23,467 bases of DNA from Bacteroidales bacterium (GTDB taxonomy: Bacteria; Bacteroidota; Bacteroidia; Bacteroidales; Muribaculaceae): NCBI GenBank assembly GCA_900769345.1, contig CAAGGJ010000094.1:1-23467 (forward strand), given 5' to 3'. Below are positions 1 through 8,437 of the stretch, in pieces (position 1 is the first letter of the stretch; the number at the start of each line of letters is the position of its first letter). The position numbers and the translations under genes are program-made. The notes beneath the pieces were generated by a model. That model was not told the origin of the DNA. It ran no database searches and saw only the letters and a list, made by a program, of their open reading frames with translations.

Positions 1-1
1 A

Positions 2-655
2 GGCGATTATGGTTTGAACGAACTATACATTGAGACTTCGCAAGAATACACCGAAGCAGGTACTTACACATTCGAAGTTCCTGAAGGATTCTTCCTTGGT
101 GACGGTGGTAACACCCTTGCAGGTTTCACTCTCACCTACTATATCGGTGGCACATCAGGTGGTGACGACAACGAATGGACTATCGACCCTGCTAACGAAA
201 GCACTGTAACTTCGATTAAGCGCATACGCTTCACAAGCAACACTCAGTCGGAAATCGCTTGCGGTTCGGGTAAGGTTGTGCTTAAGAAGGACGGCGTAGA
301 ACTCGAATCAATTTCTGACACAGGCTACGAAGGCGATTATGGTTTGAACGAACTATACATTGAGACTTCGCAAGAATACACCGAAGCAGGTACTTACACA
401 TTCGAAGTTCCTGAAGGATTCTTCCTTGGCGACGGTGGCGCTCCTCTTGCAGGTTTCACTCTCACCTACACTATCGAAGGTGGCAGCGAAACTTCAGAAT
501 GGACTACCGACCCTGCCGACGGCAGCATTATCTCTTCGCTTAAGCGCATCCGCTTCACAAGCCTTACCCACGAATCTATCATGTCTGGCACTGGTTCTGT
601 AGTATTCAAGAAAGACGGCGTAGTACTCGAAGAAGTTAGTAGATCCGGCTACGAG
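2..655 (+). repeat. Two direct tandem repeats of about 330 bp inside the surface-protein gene
   Basis: Bases 1-99 are identical to 331-429. After one T/C change at 100/430 the match continues for another 8 bases, and shorter matches recur further on. The first unit is 330 bp (110 codons) and the second 324 bp (108 codons), the difference being a small in-frame indel in the GGTSGGDDNEW / EGGSETSEW region. A third diverged copy starts near 656. Such near-identity at DNA level next to diverged flanks points to recent duplication or gene conversion. Confidence 0.9.
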
Positions 656-961
656 GAGGATTACGGATATAACGAATGGTATGTTGAAACTTCGCAAGAA
701 TATACTGAACCAGGCGTTTACACCGTAGAACTTCCTGACGGATTCTTCACAGCTGATGGACAACCAATTGCTGGTACAACAATCACATTGACTATTGCAG
801 CAAGCGGCATCGACAGCATCTTCACCGACGAAAACGCTACTGCCGATGTTTACGCTATCGACGGTCGTCTCGTTAAGAGCAATGCTAACAAGAGCGACTT
901 TATGAACCTCGAACAAGGTATCTACATCATTGGTAACCAAAAGGTTCAACTTCGCAAATAA
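2..961 (+). CDS. Secreted tandem-repeat surface protein with C-terminal sorting tail (5' partial)
   Basis: The reading frame is open from the window edge. The first possible start (TTG at 14) lies inside a repeat whose second copy reads straight through the same point, so the true start is upstream of the window. Two consecutive repeats of about 110 and 108 residues begin GDYGLNELYIETSQEYTEAG. A third, degenerate copy (about codon 219 onward, DYGYNEWYVETSQEYTEPG) runs into the last 40 residues, where ADVYAIDGRLV and GIYIIGNQKVQL resemble the type IX secretion (Por_Secre_tail) sorting domain of Bacteroidetes. The repeats are rich in Gly, Thr and acidic residues with alternating beta patterns, suggesting an extracellular beta-sandwich stalk or adhesin. 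The function of the repeat is not recognised. A strong intrinsic terminator follows. The coding call is sure; the surface role is inferred from the tail. Confidence 0.85.
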   Translation, partial: GDYGLNELYIETSQEYTEAGTYTFEVPEGFFLGDGGNTLAGFTLTYYIGGTSGGDDNEWTIDPANESTVTSIKRIRFTSNTQSEIACGSGKVVLKKDGVELESISDTGYEGDYGLNELYIETSQEYTEAGTYTFEVPEGFFLGDGGAPLAGFTLTYTIEGGSETSEWTTDPADGSIISSLKRIRFTSLTHESIMSGTGSVVFKKDGVVLEEVSRSGYEEDYGYNEWYVETSQEYTEPGVYTVELPDGFFTADGQPIAGTTITLTIAASGIDSIFTDENATADVYAIDGRLVKSNANKSDFMNLEQGIYIIGNQKVQLRK

Positions 962-1015
962 TAGCAAAATGCGCTGAAATCACACAGCAAGGCATTTTGC
1001 CAAGCTGACCATTAT

Positions 1016-1057
1016 GGGTTGTGCACTATACTTGGAGTGCACAACCCAATTTTTTTT
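1016..1057 (+). terminator. Intrinsic terminator of the repeat-protein gene
   Basis: A perfect 12-bp stem (GGGTTGTGCACT at 1016-1027 and AGTGCACAACCC at 1036-1047) with an 8-nt loop is followed by AA and a run of T from 1050. It lies 55 bp after the stop codon. A second inverted repeat, GCAAAATGC (964-972) with GCATTTTGC (992-1000), sits between the stop and this hairpin but has no T tract of its own. Confidence 0.92.
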
Positions 1058-1080
1058 GTTGTGGAAATCTGTGTTTAGGC

Positions 1081-1126
1081 GCAAAAATCCCCCGAAAGGT
1101 GGACCGTCGCGGCCTTCTTTCGGGGG
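1081..1126 (-). terminator. Intrinsic terminator of the beta-helix gene
   Basis: CCCCCGAAAG (1089-1098) pairs perfectly with CTTTCGGGGG (1117-1126) around an 18-nt loop. Read on the minus strand, the stem is followed by ATTTTTG, placing the U tract 3' of the hairpin. It begins 14 bp past the stop codon of the gene ending at 1140. The two convergent genes therefore each have their own terminator, about 30 bp apart. Confidence 0.85.
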
Positions 1127-1139
1127 AATATCACGGATA

Positions 1140-3266
1140 TTAATAATGCTCTATGGATGTAAGTGTGGAACCAATGCTTGCGAATGGTATTTTTGCCAAA
1201 TCAGGAATGATTCCAAGTATCTCAGCATCGGGTTTGAAACCTTGCAGCGGGTGATTGATATCGATGAATCCGGGGGCTTGCGTTGTGATGCAGTTGCCAC
1301 GCCATTCACCCCACTTAGCATTGCAGCGCATAACGGTGTCGATGTTGTAGAAGAGATTGTTCTCTATCACATTGCGTTTGGGCAGCGCAGGATTTTCATT
1401 CCAATAGTTTACCAATTCGGGATAAGCAGTGCTGAAAGGAGGCTGAGTATAGTTTACATCTTTCATTCGCTTATCGAATATTCCGCCCTTAGCCACCATA
1501 TTTGTGCCCCAATTTTGCAAGCGATTGTCGATGTGAATAGCAACAGGCGACTCAATGAAAATATTATTGAAGTAATGATGATCGCAGCCGCCGCCTATGA
1601 GCACCGGTAGCGAACCGGCGCGGTGATAAATATTGCCATACACTTCGCTGCCGCAGGCTCCATCGTCGTGATAGGTGGCAGTTACGCGGTGGCGTGGGCT
1701 GAGGCTATGGAAATAGTTGTAACGTATTACATGGCCGCGTTCCGACGGGTCGCGCCCGTAGTAGATGGCGCCTTGGTCGTCGACTTCCTGGCAAACATTG
1801 GTAATATCGCAGAGTTCTATCACGTGGTCGTTGCCATGGAAAAGGATAGCCATGCTTGGAGCATCGAAAATGCTGCATCCGGTAACATGGTTGCCCACGC
1901 CGTCGATCCACACTGCCGGACGATAGGATTTCTCGATGCGATTGTAGCGGGAGATGCGACAATTTTCCACAAAGTTGTGCGATGGAGTGAGCGTAGCGCG
2001 ATTGCCACCGCCCAGGCTTACACCGCCTGCACCTACATTGTAGATATAGCTGTTGCGAACACCATTGTTGCATCCCGAATTGCGATATAGTGTGGGGCGT
2101 TCGTAAATGGCTCCGGCAAAATTGCCTACTATGCGACTTGTCAAGTTGCCACCGGCTTCCATTGCGTGAGGCTTTACTTTGACATTCTCGGGAGAGTCGG
2201 TGCCCTGACCTATACTCACTGCCACATAACCCAGATTGCGGATTGTGCAGCCGTCGACCACCACATTTTCGGTCGACTCCATATACACGCCCATGCCGCG
2301 GCTGTTTTCAAGTGTCAGTCCGTGCAGAGTGACATTGGCACAATGCTCTATGGCAAACATAGGCTTATCGAGCACGGTAAGGCGCACATCCGTAACTTTT
2401 CCTTTAGGAATGAAATAAAACATTTTTCGCTCGGCATCTATCACAAATTCGCCCTCACGGTCGAGTTCTTCGAGCAGATTGGCTGCATACCAGCGGCGAA
2501 AATCGGCACCTGTAAAGAACTGGTAGGTGGTGAACATGCCTGCGTGTATCGTAGAGTCGGATGTATTCACTTGCTTCACGGGAATAAGGTCGTCGGCATA
2601 GCCATGACCGAAATAGCCGCCAATCCACATATTTTCGGTATTTTTCCATCGCTTGGGGCGATCGCCGTGATAGTGAAATATGGGCAGACGACCGGCTTCC
2701 TTGTCCTCCGGCCCACCGGATACCTCTATTTTGCCAATCAAAGCCATCGAATCGTTAGGCCAACGAGCTATGGTGAGCGGACTGCCGTCGACCATCAGTT
2801 CCGACCATCCCGGAATCGACTTTCTGCCAAATCCCGAAGGACGAATATTGCTGATGCTGTCGACCAAACCTTTGCAATTTACTTGCAGCACCTTATCGCG
2901 CCACAGGGCAGGCACGCGCTCGAGCACTTGCTTGTCGGTAATGCGACTTATCGCCCTCTTAGGCACAGGCACATCGCCGGAGATGCGCACATCATCACCC
3001 TGGCGGGCAGTGATGAGCAGACTGCTCCATTTGCCTTGAGTAATCTCGATGGTTTTAGCGGTGCGATAAGTTCCTGCCGAGAGACTGATAACCACATCGC
3101 CCTCAATGTTCGCCGCCTTACTGATAGCCTCAGGCAAGGCATTGCGACCGGGTTTTACGTTGATCACCGTAGGTTTGCCCGCAGCATACACACCACAGGC
3201 AAAAACTTGACAAATCACAGTCAAAGTGACAAAAAAAAGATGCAATTTGCAGAATTTTCCTAACAT
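1140..3266 (-). CDS. Secreted right-handed parallel beta-helix protein (probable carbohydrate-active enzyme)
   Basis: 708 residues. The N-terminus (basic MLGKFCK, hydrophobic core at 8-25, then YAAG near 27-30) is a classical signal peptide, so the product is exported. After a region with GDVVISLSAGTYRT and VRISGD (about 57-98), typical of pectate-lyase-like starts, comes ELMVDGSPLTIARWPND (156-172) and NLLEELDREGEFVIDAE (263-279). These motifs recur in large beta-helix proteins of Bacteroidetes, including GH141-like ones. From about 317 onward there are beta-helix rungs (HGLTLENSRGMGVYMES, VVVDGCTIRNLG, NSYIYNVGAGGVSLGGG, GCSIFDAPSMAILFHGND). Likely acts on plant or host polysaccharide outside the cytoplasm. 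The GH141-like assignment is tentative, and catalytic residues cannot be named from sequence alone. It is monocistronic, with its own predicted promoter and terminator. Confidence 0.82.
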   Translation of the reverse strand: MLGKFCKLHLFFVTLTVICQVFACGVYAAGKPTVINVKPGRNALPEAISKAANIEGDVVISLSAGTYRTAKTIEITQGKWSSLLITARQGDDVRISGDVPVPKRAISRITDKQVLERVPALWRDKVLQVNCKGLVDSISNIRPSGFGRKSIPGWSELMVDGSPLTIARWPNDSMALIGKIEVSGGPEDKEAGRLPIFHYHGDRPKRWKNTENMWIGGYFGHGYADDLIPVKQVNTSDSTIHAGMFTTYQFFTGADFRRWYAANLLEELDREGEFVIDAERKMFYFIPKGKVTDVRLTVLDKPMFAIEHCANVTLHGLTLENSRGMGVYMESTENVVVDGCTIRNLGYVAVSIGQGTDSPENVKVKPHAMEAGGNLTSRIVGNFAGAIYERPTLYRNSGCNNGVRNSYIYNVGAGGVSLGGGNRATLTPSHNFVENCRISRYNRIEKSYRPAVWIDGVGNHVTGCSIFDAPSMAILFHGNDHVIELCDITNVCQEVDDQGAIYYGRDPSERGHVIRYNYFHSLSPRHRVTATYHDDGACGSEVYGNIYHRAGSLPVLIGGGCDHHYFNNIFIESPVAIHIDNRLQNWGTNMVAKGGIFDKRMKDVNYTQPPFSTAYPELVNYWNENPALPKRNVIENNLFYNIDTVMRCNAKWGEWRGNCITTQAPGFIDINHPLQGFKPDAEILGIIPDLAKIPFASIGSTLTSIEHY

Positions 3267-3292
3267 CGTAAATAGCTATTAAAGTTTTGAGG

Positions 3293-3300
3293 CAAATTTA
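3293..3300 (-). promoter_or_regulatory. Predicted -7 element of the beta-helix gene
   Basis: Read on the minus strand, 3300-3293 is TAAATTTG, an exact match to the Bacteroidetes -7 consensus TAnnTTTG. It lies 26 bp upstream of the ATG, implying a leader of roughly 20 nt. No good -33 TTG was found at the usual spacing, which lowers confidence. Confidence 0.5.
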
Positions 3301-3430
3301 AGCCAATCCACCCACACCCCCCTTGCAATATTTTATCATTGTGCTACATTATATTACGATACCCACCGCAAAAAAAACAGCACTTTGCAGCAAAAATTGG
3401 CGAAAACAGCATAGTTTGTGAGTTTTTTTC

Positions 3431-3438
3431 TAAATTTG
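3431..3438 (+). promoter_or_regulatory. Predicted -7 element of the helicase-fusion operon
   Basis: TAAATTTG matches the Bacteroidetes -7 consensus TAnnTTTG. It is 100 bp upstream of the ATG at 3539, so the leader would be about 95 nt. A TTTG occurs at 3415-3418, but the 12-bp spacing is shorter than usual. The A/T-rich 3300-3430 stretch otherwise shows nothing recognisable. Confidence 0.45.
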
Positions 3439-3538
3439 TATTATCGTGCAAGCGATTCAGGCTCCGAGGCAATAAACCGGAATGTTTTTTGCCTTCGGCA
3501 GTGCGAAATTACCCACCAAATAAAACCTTAAAATAGCA

Positions 3539-6500
3539 ATGTCGATTTGGAGAAAAATCATTGATAGCATCTATGCGCCGGATAATGAGAAACGCGACAA
3601 AATCAGTCGCGACGCATCGCGCTATGCTGTGGTGGATGTGGAGGTGGGCTTTAAGGACCATCGAATCCACGACATAGGGGCGCTACGGCACGATGGAGCA
3701 GTGTTTCACTCGCCCCACCGCAATGATTTGGTGGCATTTCTTGAGGGCATAGACTTTATTTGCGGTCATAATATTGTGCATCACGATGCTAAATATCTCT
3801 TCGGCAATCAAAAGCACAAATGGGCTTTGGTGGATACACTATACGTGTCGCCACTGCTATTTCCCGAGCGGCCATATCACCGACTGCTCAAGGATGACAA
3901 ATTGGTGTGCGATGAGGTAAATAATCCCGTTAACGACTGCGAAAAGGCGGGCGTACTGATGTTTGAAGAAATAGAAAAATGGAAGTCGCTGCCCGATGAA
4001 CTACAACAGATATATGCAACGCTACTTCAAGGCATCAAGGAGTTTGAAGGCTTTTTAGAGATGGTGGACGCAAAGGCATATCAAGGTGATATAGCCGAGC
4101 TCATTCTTTCGGCTTACGATACCAAAATATGCTCAAATGCCGATATTATCTCGCTTGCCGAAAGCAATCCGGTGGAGTTGGCTTATGCTTTGGCACTGAT
4201 TACTACCACCGACTACCGCTCAATCACTCCGGCATGGGTGCTTCACAACTATCCCTCGGTGGAATATGTGGTGAAACAGTTGCGGCACACTCAATGTGCT
4301 ACCGGGTGCAAATATTGCAATGCAGCACTCGATGTTCATGTCAATCTAAAAGCCTTTTTCGGATATGATGAATTTCGCACCTACGAGGGCGAGCCACTTC
4401 AAGAGACAGCTGCTCGTGCAGCTGTAGCAGGCAGGTCGCTGCTGGCGATATTCCCCACCGGCGGCGGAAAGTCGCTCACCTTTCAGTTACCGGCTTTGAT
4501 GGCAGGCCGAACAGTGCACGGGCTCACTGTGGTGATTTCGCCGCTCCAATCTCTAATGAAGGATCAAGTGGATAACCTCGCCGAGAGAGGTATTGCCGAT
4601 GCCGTGACCATCAACGGCTTGCTCGACCCAATCTCACGCTCACTTGCCATTCAGCGAGTGCAAGACGGCGATGCCTCGCTGCTATATATTGCACCCGAAA
4701 TGCTGCGTTCGAGCACTATCGAGAAAATTCTATTGGGGCGAACCATCGAACGCTTTGTTATCGATGAGGCTCACTGCTTCTCATCTTGGGGACAAGATTT
4801 CCGCGTGGATTATCTCTACATAGGCAATTTTATCAAGCAATATCAGATAAAAAAACACTGCAACCGCCCCATCCCGGTGTCGTGCTTCACGGCAACCGCC
4901 AAGCAGAAAGTGGTGCAAGATATATGCGACTATTTCAAGACGACCCTCAACATCGATTTGGCACTCTTTGCCTCGTCGGCATCACGCACCAATCTTCGCT
5001 ACTCGGTGATACATGCAGAGAGCGATGAAGACAAATATGGCAAACTGCGGTCGCTTATAGCGGAATCGTCGTGCCCTACCATAGTGTACGTGTCGCGCAC
5101 TAAGCGCACTTCAGCATTGGCAGAAAGGCTCACTCGCGACGGCTACGAGGCATTGCCTTATAATGGCAAAATGAATAGCGACGAAAAGATTGCCAACCAA
5201 GAGGCATTTATGTCCGATAAAGTGCGCATCATAGTGGCCACATCGGCATTCGGAATGGGAGTGGATAAAAGAGATGTGGGGCTGGTGGTGCATTACGACA
5301 TATCCGATTCGCTCGAAAACTATGTTCAAGAGGCAGGCAGAGCCGGCCGCGACCCAAAGTTGCAAGCCCGATGCTTTGTGCTATATAGCGATGGCGACCT
5401 CGACAAGCATTTTGTGCTACTCAATCAAACGAAATTGAGCATCAGCGAGATACAGCAAGTGTGGAAGGTGATAAAAGACCTCACCAAGCAACGCGAACGT
5501 ACTTGCCAATCGGCTCTCGAGATAGCACGCTTGGCGGGTTGGGACGAGAACGTGACCGATGTGGAGATGCGAGTGCGCACGGCACTATCGGCACTTGAGC
5601 AGAGTGGCTACATAGAGCGCGGCAACAATGTTCCACACGTTTATGCCACAGGCATCACGGTGAAAAATATGGAAGAAGCGCGAAAACGCATAACCCAATC
5701 CTCACTATTTGATTCAACCGATGTGGAAAATGCCGTGAGAGTAATCAAGTCGCTCATATCGAGCAAAAATATAGCCAAATCCACCGATTCGGAAGCCGAA
5801 TCGCGTATCGATTACCTCGCCGACATACTCGGCATAAAAAAGAGCGATGTAGTGTCGGTAGTGGAGCGAATGCGCCAGGAAGGCATATTGGCCGACAGTA
5901 AGGACATGTCGGCTTATCTACAAGACATAGGAGACTCAGAGCGAAAATCGGCTCAGATGCTTGAACGATTTGCTCAACTCGAGCACTATATCCTTGCTCA
6001 TATCCCAGATGAATCGCTGAGAATATCGTATAAGCAGCTCAACGAGGATGCACAAGCCAATGGCGTGAAAACATCGAAAGAGAAGGACATTCGCACCCTA
6101 CTCTACTTCCTCACCGTGAAAGGTTATACCCGACGTCATGAGGAAGGAGCACAGAATATGCATCTCACACGCCAAGCCGATATGGAAACCACACTCAACC
6201 GATTCGAACGAAGGCAAAAAATATGTCGATTTGCCGTGGAATGGCTCTATAGCAAGGTGGTGAGCGAGAATAATGTTGGGAACAAAGCCATTACGTTCTC
6301 GGTAGTGGAACTGCTCAATGACTATAAAAATTCTCAACAGACACTCTTCGACAGTTGTCAAGACATGCAGATAGCCGACATCGAGGAAGCATTGCTTTAT
6401 CTGTCGAAAATAGGCGCTTTGAAACTCGAGGGTGGATTTCTGGTGCTATATAACGCTATGGATATTACCCGCATCAAGGATAATAAAATGCGCTACAAGC

Positions 6501-8437
6501 AAGAGGATTACCGCATGCTCAACGACTTCTATCAGCAGAAGATACAGCAAGTGCACATAGTGGGCGAGTTTGCAAATATTATGGTGCGCGACTACAACGC
6601 CGCTTTGCAATATGTGCAGGACTACTTCAATATGGACTACAAATACTTTATTGCGAAGTATTTCAAGGGAGCCCGTCTGCAAGAGATAGGACGCAATCTC
6701 ACACCTAAACGATATGACAAAATATTTGGCGCACTATCTTCCAAGCAAATGGAGATTATCAGCGACAAAGACTCGCGTTGCATAGTGGTGGCTGCAGGTC
6801 CGGGCAGTGGCAAAACCCGTGTTTTGGTGCACAAACTTGCCTCTCTGCTTTTGCTCGAAGATGTGAAGCATGAGCAGTTGCTGATGATTACTTTTTCGCG
6901 CACCGCCGCCACCGAATTCAAGCAACGACTGATGTCGCTCATAGGTAACGCCGCTCATTTTGTGGAAATCAAGACTTTTCACTCCTATTGCTTCGACTTG
7001 CTGGGCAAGATAGGCAACCTCGATGACGCAAAAGATGTGGTGGAACGAGCTGCCCGAATGATTAACGACAACGAAGTGGAGCCTAATAAGATAAGAAAGA
7101 CCGTGCTGGTAATCGACGAGGCTCAGGATATGGGTGAGGCTGAATATGCACTTGTAGAAGCCTTGATGAAAGCAAATGAGGATATGCGCGTGATTGCCGT
7201 AGGCGATGATGACCAAAACATCTTCAGTTTTCGCGGCTCTGACTCAAAATATATGGGCTTGCTACGCGACCATCAAGGAAGCCGCTTTGTGGAAATGACC
7301 GAGAACTATCGCAGCTCGAAGCAAGTGGTGGATTTTGCCAATAGTTTCGTTAAAAGTATACCAAATAGGTTCAAAAGCACGCCTATTTCATCGAAGAATG
7401 GTAATGAGGGTCGTGTGAACATATATTACAATCCATCGCAATATTTATATAGTCCACTGGCGACCAATCTGATGCATTATCGCAGTGGCAGTGGCACCAC
7501 TTGCGTATTGACACAAACCAACGAAGAGGCCGTGACAATGGTGGCTTATTTGCGACGTTGTGGAGTGAATTGCCTGCTCGTACAGACTATGGGCGACTTG
7601 AAATTTTGGAATCTGATAGAAGTGCGGACTTTTCTGCGTTATCTCGATAAGGCATTGGTTACTCCTATCATCCCTGCCGACATTTGGGCGAAGGCTAAGA
7701 GCGTAGTATTCAGCAAGTTTGCACGGAGTGCTGCGCTGCAATATCTCGAGCAATGTGTCAAATCATTCGAGCAAATCAATCCTCAAAAAAAATATATCAG
7801 CGATTTTAAAGAATTTGTATTCGAGTCGTCGCTCGAAGATTTCTGCGACTATTCGGGAAGCGATGTGGTGGTATCTACCATTCATAAAGCCAAAGGACGC
7901 GAATTCGACGATGTGTATATGCTTATTGCTAATACATCACGGCTAACCACCGAACTGCAGCGGCGCTGGTATGTAGGAATGACTCGAGCCAAACGTCGAC
8001 TGTTTATTCACACCAATACACCATATTTTGAAGGTATGCCGCACGACGATTATCGCATGACGCAAGAGCAATATGCTATGCCTCGGGAGGTGGTGCTTCA
8101 GTTGTCGCATAGCGATGTCGTTCTCAGTTTTTTTGCTAATTGCCAAAACCGTATCGCGGAGTTGTATGCCGGAGCCAAACTTACATATTCACAAAATTAC
8201 TTCTTCGAAGTGGCAAACAATAACAAGGTGGCAAAACTATCGGCAAAGATGCAAGGTGATTTACAACAATGGTTCGAAAAGGGTTATGTAGTGACTGACG
8301 CAAATGTGAGATTTATAGTGACATGGCGTGCAAAAGATGCCGAAAAGGGCACTCCATCGTATGCCATTATACTACCCAACATCACACTCTCGCGCAGCGA
8401 GACCAAGAATGAAGTTAATAACAATGAAGAATTATGA
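3539..8437 (+). CDS. DnaQ-like exonuclease / RecQ helicase / UvrD-type helicase fusion
   Basis: 1632 residues holding three nucleic-acid enzymes. Residues about 28-145 form a DEDD-type 3'-5' exonuclease fold: D33/E35 in VVDVEV, D83 in GHNIVHHDAKYL and D133 in NNPVNDCEKA. The position usually held by the catalytic His, five before the last Asp, is Asn128. C253, C257 and C260 (CATGCKYC) could bind zinc. RecQ core: Walker A FPTGGGKS (K311), DEAH at 409-412, SCFTATA, and QEAGRAGRD at 597-605. A middle region of winged-helix-like and coiled segments follows. The second helicase is SF1/UvrD-like: AAGPGSGKT (K1092), DEAQD at 1193-1197, GDDDQNIFSFRG, ENYRSS, TIHKAKGREF and YVGMTRAKRR near 1477. Expected role: ATP-driven unwinding plus 3' end trimming in repair, recombination or defence. 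All Walker and DExx residues look intact. The downstream gene overlaps by 4 nt. Confidence 0.9.
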   Translation: MSIWRKIIDSIYAPDNEKRDKISRDASRYAVVDVEVGFKDHRIHDIGALRHDGAVFHSPHRNDLVAFLEGIDFICGHNIVHHDAKYLFGNQKHKWALVDTLYVSPLLFPERPYHRLLKDDKLVCDEVNNPVNDCEKAGVLMFEEIEKWKSLPDELQQIYATLLQGIKEFEGFLEMVDAKAYQGDIAELILSAYDTKICSNADIISLAESNPVELAYALALITTTDYRSITPAWVLHNYPSVEYVVKQLRHTQCATGCKYCNAALDVHVNLKAFFGYDEFRTYEGEPLQETAARAAVAGRSLLAIFPTGGGKSLTFQLPALMAGRTVHGLTVVISPLQSLMKDQVDNLAERGIADAVTINGLLDPISRSLAIQRVQDGDASLLYIAPEMLRSSTIEKILLGRTIERFVIDEAHCFSSWGQDFRVDYLYIGNFIKQYQIKKHCNRPIPVSCFTATAKQKVVQDICDYFKTTLNIDLALFASSASRTNLRYSVIHAESDEDKYGKLRSLIAESSCPTIVYVSRTKRTSALAERLTRDGYEALPYNGKMNSDEKIANQEAFMSDKVRIIVATSAFGMGVDKRDVGLVVHYDISDSLENYVQEAGRAGRDPKLQARCFVLYSDGDLDKHFVLLNQTKLSISEIQQVWKVIKDLTKQRERTCQSALEIARLAGWDENVTDVEMRVRTALSALEQSGYIERGNNVPHVYATGITVKNMEEARKRITQSSLFDSTDVENAVRVIKSLISSKNIAKSTDSEAESRIDYLADILGIKKSDVVSVVERMRQEGILADSKDMSAYLQDIGDSERKSAQMLERFAQLEHYILAHIPDESLRISYKQLNEDAQANGVKTSKEKDIRTLLYFLTVKGYTRRHEEGAQNMHLTRQADMETTLNRFERRQKICRFAVEWLYSKVVSENNVGNKAITFSVVELLNDYKNSQQTLFDSCQDMQIADIEEALLYLSKIGALKLEGGFLVLYNAMDITRIKDNKMRYKQEDYRMLNDFYQQKIQQVHIVGEFANIMVRDYNAALQYVQDYFNMDYKYFIAKYFKGARLQEIGRNLTPKRYDKIFGALSSKQMEIISDKDSRCIVVAAGPGSGKTRVLVHKLASLLLLEDVKHEQLLMITFSRTAATEFKQRLMSLIGNAAHFVEIKTFHSYCFDLLGKIGNLDDAKDVVERAARMINDNEVEPNKIRKTVLVIDEAQDMGEAEYALVEALMKANEDMRVIAVGDDDQNIFSFRGSDSKYMGLLRDHQGSRFVEMTENYRSSKQVVDFANSFVKSIPNRFKSTPISSKNGNEGRVNIYYNPSQYLYSPLATNLMHYRSGSGTTCVLTQTNEEAVTMVAYLRRCGVNCLLVQTMGDLKFWNLIEVRTFLRYLDKALVTPIIPADIWAKAKSVVFSKFARSAALQYLEQCVKSFEQINPQKKYISDFKEFVFESSLEDFCDYSGSDVVVSTIHKAKGREFDDVYMLIANTSRLTTELQRRWYVGMTRAKRRLFIHTNTPYFEGMPHDDYRMTQEQYAMPREVVLQLSHSDVVLSFFANCQNRIAELYAGAKLTYSQNYFFEVANNNKVAKLSAKMQGDLQQWFEKGYVVTDANVRFIVTWRAKDAEKGTPSYAIILPNITLSRSETKNEVNNNEEL

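Noticed and set aside
3183..3210. Lipoprotein signal in the beta-helix protein (VFAC near residue 24)
   Set aside because: The residues before the Cys are a weak lipobox, those after it (GVYAAG) are not the usual Ser/Asp-rich export signal, and a normal signal-peptidase I site follows.
2166..3263. 365-codon open frame antisense to the beta-helix gene
   Set aside because: His/Ala-rich product without domains, opposite a gene with signal peptide and beta-helix motifs.
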